The position numbers and the translations under genes were made by a program. The notes under the pieces are model-generated. The model was not told the DNA's origin, made no database searches, and worked only from the letters and a program-made list of their open reading frames with translations. From contig DEQO01000152.1 of the NCBI GenBank assembly GCA_002360495.1, forward strand, positions 1 through 22,072: a stretch of DNA of 22,072 nt, read 5' to 3'. Source of the DNA: Flavobacteriales bacterium UBA3364 (GTDB lineage: Bacteria > Bacteroidota > Bacteroidia > Flavobacteriales_F > PHOS-HE28). Below are positions 7,804 through 15,300 of the stretch, piece by piece; the stretch's first letter is position 1, and each line of letters opens with the position of its first letter.

Positions 7804-7829
7804 TTGGTGCATGGCCCCGTCTATCTTTG
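7804..7829 (+). promoter_or_regulatory. Bacteroidota-type promoter for the lipoprotein gene
   Basis: TATCTTTG (7822-7829) fits the -7 consensus TAnnTTTG exactly. A TTG at 7804-7806 could serve as the -33 element, although the 15-nt spacer is shorter than usual. The predicted transcript would begin near 7836, leaving a leader of about 16 nt before the ATG at 7852. Confidence 0.5.
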
Positions 7830-7851
7830 GCCACCGCGCATAGGGACCCGT

Positions 7852-8931
7852 ATGAAACACATCCTCTTATCGGCGATCGCCATCACCACCCTGGCGGGGT
7901 GCAGCACGGAACTCGATATCAACGCGCCCTACAAGGACATTACAATCGTCTACGGCCTGCTGAACATGCGCGATTCCGTGCACTATGTGAAGATCAACAA
8001 GGCCTTTTTAGGAGAGGGCGATGCATACGTGTATGCCCAGATCCCCGATTCCAACGAATGGGCCGATGGCGCCATTACCACGGCCCGGATCCACCGCTTG
8101 GAGAATGGTGTTCGCACCGAGTCCTTCGAACTGACCCCGACAACGATCACCGATCGGGAGCCCGGGACGTTCTATTCACCCGACCAAAAGGTCTACACCT
8201 TCCGTGAGACCTATACGGACCAGATCATGCAGAACGGCATCCCCGTCACGGTCTACCTGAACGATGACTGGGAATATGAACTCGATCTGGTGGTGAAGGG
8301 ACAGTCCTTGTCAGCGAAAACGACCATCGTGAACGACTTTTCCTTCCAGGCGGCCGACCAAAGCCTGGAGATCCCCGTCAGCCTCGTTACACCCAGCGGC
8401 TTGGGCGAGTTCGAACTGAACTGGACCTCGAACCGGGATGGTAAGCGCTATGTGGCCGACTACCGGTTCAACTATCGGGAAGTTCGTGGCCTGGACACGA
8501 CGGACCATACCATTACACAGCGGTTGGGGACCGATGTCAGCGCGAACACGGCCAATAACGAACCCATGAGCGCCCTGCTGGATGGAGCTGCGTTCTACAG
8601 CACGCTTGCGACCATCATCCCAGTGGACCCCACCGTGGACAAGCGCATCTTCATGGGCATCGACTTCGTCCTGTCCGTGGCGAACGATGAATTCCACACC
8701 TTCCTGACCTTGAGCGAACCGATCTCCGGGATCATAGAGGATAGGCCTTCCTACTCGAACGTGACCAATGGCTACGGCATCTTCGCCGGACGGTACACGA
8801 AATCCATCTTCGGAAAGGCCTTGAGCGATGAATCCTTGGAAGAACTGATCGACGGGGATCGGACAGCGCTCCTGCGATTCTGTTCCGGGCACCCCCGGAA
8901 TGCCGGGACCCCTTACGATTGCACTCCCTGA
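7852..8931 (+). CDS. Surface or periplasmic lipoprotein, DUF4249-like
   Basis: 359 residues from the ATG at 7852, which directly begins a lipoprotein signal peptide (MKHILLSAIAITTLAGC) with the lipidated cysteine at C17. The next residues are acidic (STELDINAPYKD). The opening KDITIVYGLLNMRDSVHYVKINKAFLG, then alternating beta-strand segments and an FRETY-type middle, recall the Bacteroidota DUF4249 family of extracytoplasmic lipoproteins, which are often found near TonB-dependent receptors; no such receptor is adjacent here. Function is unknown. The gene has its own promoter candidate and an intrinsic terminator 22 nt after the stop, so it looks monocistronic. The lipoprotein call is firm; the family call is from memory of the pattern and less certain. 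Confidence 0.85.
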   Translation: MKHILLSAIAITTLAGCSTELDINAPYKDITIVYGLLNMRDSVHYVKINKAFLGEGDAYVYAQIPDSNEWADGAITTARIHRLENGVRTESFELTPTTITDREPGTFYSPDQKVYTFRETYTDQIMQNGIPVTVYLNDDWEYELDLVVKGQSLSAKTTIVNDFSFQAADQSLEIPVSLVTPSGLGEFELNWTSNRDGKRYVADYRFNYREVRGLDTTDHTITQRLGTDVSANTANNEPMSALLDGAAFYSTLATIIPVDPTVDKRIFMGIDFVLSVANDEFHTFLTLSEPISGIIEDRPSYSNVTNGYGIFAGRYTKSIFGKALSDESLEELIDGDRTALLRFCSGHPRNAGTPYDCTP

Positions 8932-8953
8932 CGATCTGTCCTTTTGTCAGTCG

Positions 8954-8990
8954 AAGCCCGCCTTTCGTGCGGGCTTTGTTCGTTCTTGGC
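8954..8990 (+). terminator. Intrinsic terminator after the lipoprotein gene
   Basis: AAGCCCGC (8954-8961) pairs with GCGGGCTT (8969-8976) around a 7-nt loop and is followed by a T-rich tract (TGTTCGTTCTT). This is a classic rho-independent terminator, 22 nt beyond the stop codon. Confidence 0.85.
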
Positions 8991-9072
8991 AGGTTGGTAC
9001 GGCTCGGGAGCTCATGGCACAAAGGTTGACAACCGCGGCAGGAACAGAGAACGAAAGCAGGAAATGGACCAG

Positions 9073-9091
9073 CCGGGGTGCGATACCCCGG
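9073..9091 (+). promoter_or_regulatory. Hairpin in the dnaK leader
   Basis: CCGGGGT (9073-9079) and ACCCCGG (9085-9091) make a perfect 7-bp stem with the 5-nt loop GCGAT, ending 19 nt before the dnaK ATG. The remaining leader is unstructured and A/C-rich (repeated ACAACA). In 8991-9110 I see neither a CIRCE inverted repeat (TTAGCACTC-N9-GAGTGCTAA) nor a TAnnTTTG box; a TTGACA at 9027-9032 has no clear partner. Confidence 0.4.
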
Positions 9092-9110
9092 ACCCCAACA
9101 ACCAACAACA

Positions 9111-11024
<1,914 letters not shown>

Positions 11025-11040
11025 GCGGCCGTTCCAATGA

Positions 11041-11080
11041 AGAAGCCCCGCACCGGTCATCGGTCGCGGGGCTTCTATAT
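11041..11080 (+). terminator. Intrinsic terminator after dnaK
   Basis: AGAAGCCCCGC (11041-11051) pairs perfectly with GCGGGGCTTCT (11066-11076). An inner ACCG/CGGT pair (11052-11055 with 11061-11064) extends the stem. It is followed by ATATTCTGT and starts 16 nt after the dnaK stop; in the reverse direction it may also serve the MORN-variant gene. Confidence 0.85.
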
Positions 11081-11155
11081 TCTGTCGTCCGGAGGGTCTA
11101 TAGGACCTTCATTTCCGCAACCGTCCTTCCGGCGAAGGCGGGGCCACATTGGCTT

Positions 11156-11899
11156 CTAGCGTACCATGGCCACCTTGCCTTCCAGATAGTCCTCGGCCCG
11201 CGATACGGCACCGGTGATATCATAGTAGGTCCACGTCCCGATGCGTTGGGTATCCATACGCGTGGGGTTATAACGGGCCCTGCCTTCACATTTCAGCGTC
11301 CCTCCTGGGTAGTATTCCTTCTGTTCGAATTCGACCTTCTTCTTGTCCACCAATTGCAGCAGGCTGATGGGTTTCCCGTCCGCCGCAAAAAGGTCCATGC
11401 GCGTGAAATAGGGCTCTGACCGATGCCGTTCCTCGGCGTAGCGTAATACACCGTTCAGATAATGGTCCTCGTAGGAGATGGAGACCCCGTCAGCGAAACG
11501 TGCCTCTGAGCGCAATTCGCCATTGGCATGGTAGATACGCAGTATGCACTTTACCGCATCGATCGGCTTGAAATCACGCTCCAGCTTTCCGTTCGGGTGA
11601 TAATTCCTGTAAACGGTAAGCCGACCTTGGTCGTAGTAGCCGCGGTGCTTCAGCGTACCATCAGGGTATTTGTCCTCCACCCAGCCGATGCATGGATGAC
11701 CGGAGCAGTTCCTGACGGAATCACCCCCCAGGGCTTTGTTCAACGCTTCGTAGGCATACAGGTCCGGAGACGGGTCCTCCCCAAGCTCTCCGAGCACATA
11801 GTGCTCATCCGGGATCAGGATCAGCGTGTCTGGTTGAGCAGTCAATGTCCTGATCACCAATACCAAAGGCAACATCGCATAACGGCGTAACGAACCCAT
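11156..11899 (-). CDS. Exported MORN-variant repeat protein
   Basis: 247 residues from the ATG at 11899, chosen because it starts an export signal (about residues 1-22, cleavage likely after LTAQ); a TTG at 11941 would add an uncharacteristic leader. After a short N-terminal region with two cysteines (NCSGHPC, 65-70), the protein carries degenerate repeats of the YxxNGxL type: about 77-90 (YPDGTLKHRGYY), 98-109 (RNYHPNGKLERD), 122-133 (IYHANGELRSEA), 145-156 (DHYLNGVLRYAE), 196-207 (EYYPGGTLKCEG) and 220-236. These match the MORN_2 variant family, some members of which are annotated YwqK-like antitoxins, a label with little support here given the signal peptide and no toxin partner. The role is unknown; it is probably periplasmic or surface-exposed. 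No recognisable promoter box was found upstream. Confidence 0.8.
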   Translation of the reverse strand: MGSLRRYAMLPLVLVIRTLTAQPDTLILIPDEHYVLGELGEDPSPDLYAYEALNKALGGDSVRNCSGHPCIGWVEDKYPDGTLKHRGYYDQGRLTVYRNYHPNGKLERDFKPIDAVKCILRIYHANGELRSEARFADGVSISYEDHYLNGVLRYAEERHRSEPYFTRMDLFAADGKPISLLQLVDKKKVEFEQKEYYPGGTLKCEGRARYNPTRMDTQRIGTWTYYDITGAVSRAEDYLEGKVAMVR

Positions 11900-12302
11900 G
11901 GGGCCGTTGAACGCCTCGAGGGGCCGGGTGGTTACGCTCAACTGGGCAATCGCAGCTCCGTTGTTCCAGCATGTTCCCTTGTCCTCGCCAAGTTGGACCG
12001 GACCCCAGCTACAGGTCGAAGATCAATAATCCGCATCCATCGATCCATTCGTTAGGTCGGTCGAAGATCCTGAACTCTGGATGAAGGGTACCGTATGAGG
12101 GGGCCAACTGCCTAATTACCAGAGATAAACCGCACTTGATCGGACGCCGCACCACGCCCTCGAAACCTCGGGCAAAACAAGATTTGTCGACGAAATGAAC
12201 TTGTTCGCGGTGATAATTATGGCGTTCGTCTAGAAAAATCACTTGACAGGCGATGGCCTATCGGGTCAACTTGCAGGCCGGAACACGAAAAACAATTCCA
12301 AC
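11900..12302. other. AT-richer intergenic region before the giant surface-protein gene
   Basis: This 403-bp stretch separates the divergent MORN-variant gene and the giant T9SS protein gene. From about 12010 to 12300 it is visibly richer in A/T and in unusual triplets than the neighbours. A 77-codon minus-strand frame (12009-12242, GTG start) crosses it but has no recognisable domain and atypical codons. Close to the plus-strand gene, TTGAC (12243-12247) and GTCAA (12265-12269) enclose CGAT/ATCG (12251-12254/12260-12263), a nested inverted repeat about 35 bp before the ATG. No clear TAnnTTTG box is seen; promoter and regulatory sites are probably here but cannot be pinned. Confidence 0.45.
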
Positions 12303-15300
12303 ATGAAGCCGAAAACTCCCCAGCAGCTTCGAAGATCGACCCGCTACTTGGACAGGTCGTTGGTCTTTTGCATGTTACTTCTTTCCGGCCTGGCAAAGGG
12401 CCAAACGGTCAGTCAGTACAGCTTCGGAAGTGCTATTGGCACCTGGAGCGGGATAACCGGCGGGACACAGCTGGATGCGACCACCTTCGATGACGAGGTG
12501 TACGCAGCACAGACCATCCCTGCATTCCCCTTCGCAGGAACGTACTACACCACTATGTACGTGAGCCCCAATGGTTTCATCACCTTCGGATCGGCCGCGG
12601 CGGCCACGAACTACACGCCGATCAGCAGCAACGCGACCTACGCCGGGGCGATCTCAGCCTTTGGCTTGGACGTCACGGATGCCGGCAGCGGTACACGGGA
12701 GATCCGCTGGCAAACAGTAGGGAACGAGATCGTCGTCCAATGGCTTCGCGCTCGGCGGATCAACCAGTCGGAATCGATCAACTTCCAGATCCGCTTGAAT
12801 ACGACGACCGGCGCGATCAGTATCGTCTACAACAACTCCGCTCCGTCCTCTTCCACGGCCGCATATCCGCAAGTGGGACTTCGGGGCGTGAACAACACAA
12901 TGTCCCCGAACGTCAACAACCGCGCTGTGGACCAGACAGGTCCGACCACGGGTTGGAGTTGGTCCGTTTCACGAGCCGGTACTGCGAACAATGATGTTTG
13001 TCGTTACAACAATACCAACACGGCTACGGTAAGCCGCAGTCCAGCCAACGGCCTGACATATACCTGGACACCACCGTGCCTGCCCCCCACTACCTCCGCA
13101 GCTGGACCGGATCAAACCATTTGCGCTGCTGGAACGGCAACACTTGCAGCAAACACACCGAGCTTGGGTACAGGCGCTTGGACGATCGCTGGTCCGAACA
13201 CCAGCACCGCACAGCTTTCCAGTTCCACCAACCCTACTGCGGTCTTCACCCCTACGACCACGGGTACCTACACCCTCACCTGGACCATTTCCAATGGCGT
13301 ATGCACCGCCTCCGCAGACCAAGTGGTCATCACGGTGAATACCGCCGCCCCGGCAGCCAATGCTGGTCCGGACAACACGCTCTGTATTACCGGTGGTGCA
13401 CTGGCGGCCAATGCAGCCAGCCCAGGTACCGGAGCTTGGACCGTGGTTTCCGGCCCTTCGCTCCTGACCTCACAGTTCAGCAGCACTTCCTCCGCTACGG
13501 CCACCTTCACGGGTGTCAGCACCGGTGTCTATACCCTGCGCTGGACCATCACACGATCTGGCTGTACCACTACGCAGGACGATGTGGTCATCACCGTTGA
13601 TCCATCGCCCACGGCGGCTAATGCCGGTGTCGACCAAGCCTTCTGCTTCCCCGCAACAGCTACCATGGCCGCTGTCGTTCCTTCAGTGGGTACTGGATCT
13701 TGGACCGCTATTTCCAGCGGTGGCTTGGGTCAATTGAGCAGTACGACCGCCAATAATGCGGTCTTCACACCAGCCACTTCCGGCACCTATACACTCACCT
13801 GGACGACTTCCAACGGTCCTCCTTGCGCCAACTCGACCGATCAAGTGGTCATTGCCATGAACAACCCCGTTGCGGCCGACGCCGGAGTGGACAAGACGGC
13901 TTGCCAAACTCCGGGATCGGTGACCATGACGGCCAACACCATCACCGGCGGCTCCGGACTTTGGACCAAGACATCGGGCGGCAGCGCGACGATCACCAAC
14001 AACACCCTGGCCGGCACGACCGTCACTGGCCTTACCGCCGCGGGTAGTCCTTATGTTTTCCGTTGGACCGCTACCGTCCCCGGTTGCGGCACCACCTTCG
14101 ATGAGGTTGGCGTGGTCGTGGATGCCGTGCCCGTGGCCAACGCGGGAACGGATCAGAACCTCTGCCTCAGTGCCATCTCGACGAACCTTGCGGCTGTTGG
14201 ACCGAGCCCCGGATCCGGCTCCTGGACCGCGATCTCCTCCGGAGGCCTGGGCCAGATCAGTCCATTGAACTCCAACACTGCGACCTTCACTCCCGCAACG
14301 ACCGGCACCTACACGCTCACGTGGACCGCCTCGAACGGGGTATGCGCGAACACAACGGACAACGTGACAATTACGGTGTTGCCTTTCGCCTCAACACCGA
14401 TATCCCAGACTTTCAATGCAGACGGGAACTTCGTTGTTCCGGCTGGTGTAACCCAGATCACCGTCCAAGCATGGGGCGGGGGTGCGGCAGGCGGCGGTTC
14501 CACCAATGCTCCCGCTTTCACATCGTATGGTGGTGCAGGCGGCGGTGGAGGTGCTTATGTAAGCAAAACACTGACGGTAACTCCGGGCAGCACCTTGAGC
14601 GTTCAGGTTGCGGACCCTGTCGTTGGTTCACTCGGAGCAAACGGCAATCCTGGTAATCCTTCGACCATCACGGGCTTTGAGTCGTTGGTCTTTGCGGCGG
14701 GAGGAAGTGGTGGCACTGCGAACACTGCTGGCGGTACGCCAGCCTTCGGAGCCGGTGGGACCACCGCCGCATCACAAGGTGATACTGAGACCCCTGGCGG
14801 CAACGGCACCAATGGAGGAAGCAACGGCGGTGCAGGTGGTGCGGGCGCTAACCCGAGTGGTGGAGCCGGCGGTGGTACTGTCTCTGGCGCAGGAACAACC
14901 GCGAATGGCAACAACGGAACTGCCCCCGGTGGCGGTGGTAGTGGTAGTCGCACGTCACAAAGCGGCGGTGCTAGGACCGGTGGTACTGGAGCGGCTGGAC
15001 GCGTGATCATCAGCTACACCCCTGCTCCTGGCGTCACTGCATCCCCCGCAACGATCTGCCAAGGCGGCAGCACCACGCTTACCGCCAGTGGTGGTAGCAG
15101 CTACCTGTGGAGCCCTGGCGGTGCAACGAGCTCGTCCATCGTGGTGAGTCCGGGGTCCACCGCGACTTATTCCGTAACGATCACGAACACATGCCCGGCG
15201 CTGGTGACACAGCAAGTGACGGTGGATACCCCACCAGTAGCTTCCATCACCCCTGGCGGCCCCACGAGTTTCTGCGCACCGGGTAGCGTGACCTTGAACT

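Noticed and set aside
6632..7843. 403-codon plus-strand frame across rluA and panB
   Set aside because: It spans two well-supported minus-strand genes and their intergenic region and has no recognisable motif.
11125..11138. Small hairpin (CCTTC/GAAGG) as terminator of the MORN-variant gene
   Set aside because: Only 5 bp and no T-run; the stronger stem at 11041-11076 more likely serves both directions.
12009..12242. 77-codon minus-strand frame in the intergenic region
   Set aside because: GTG start, no homology I recognise, codon use unlike the neighbours; could be real but cannot be supported from sequence alone.
14603..15010. Pro/Ala/Val-rich minus-strand frame opposite the glycine-rich segment
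   Set aside because: Proline-rich frames are the expected antisense of GGN glycine codons.
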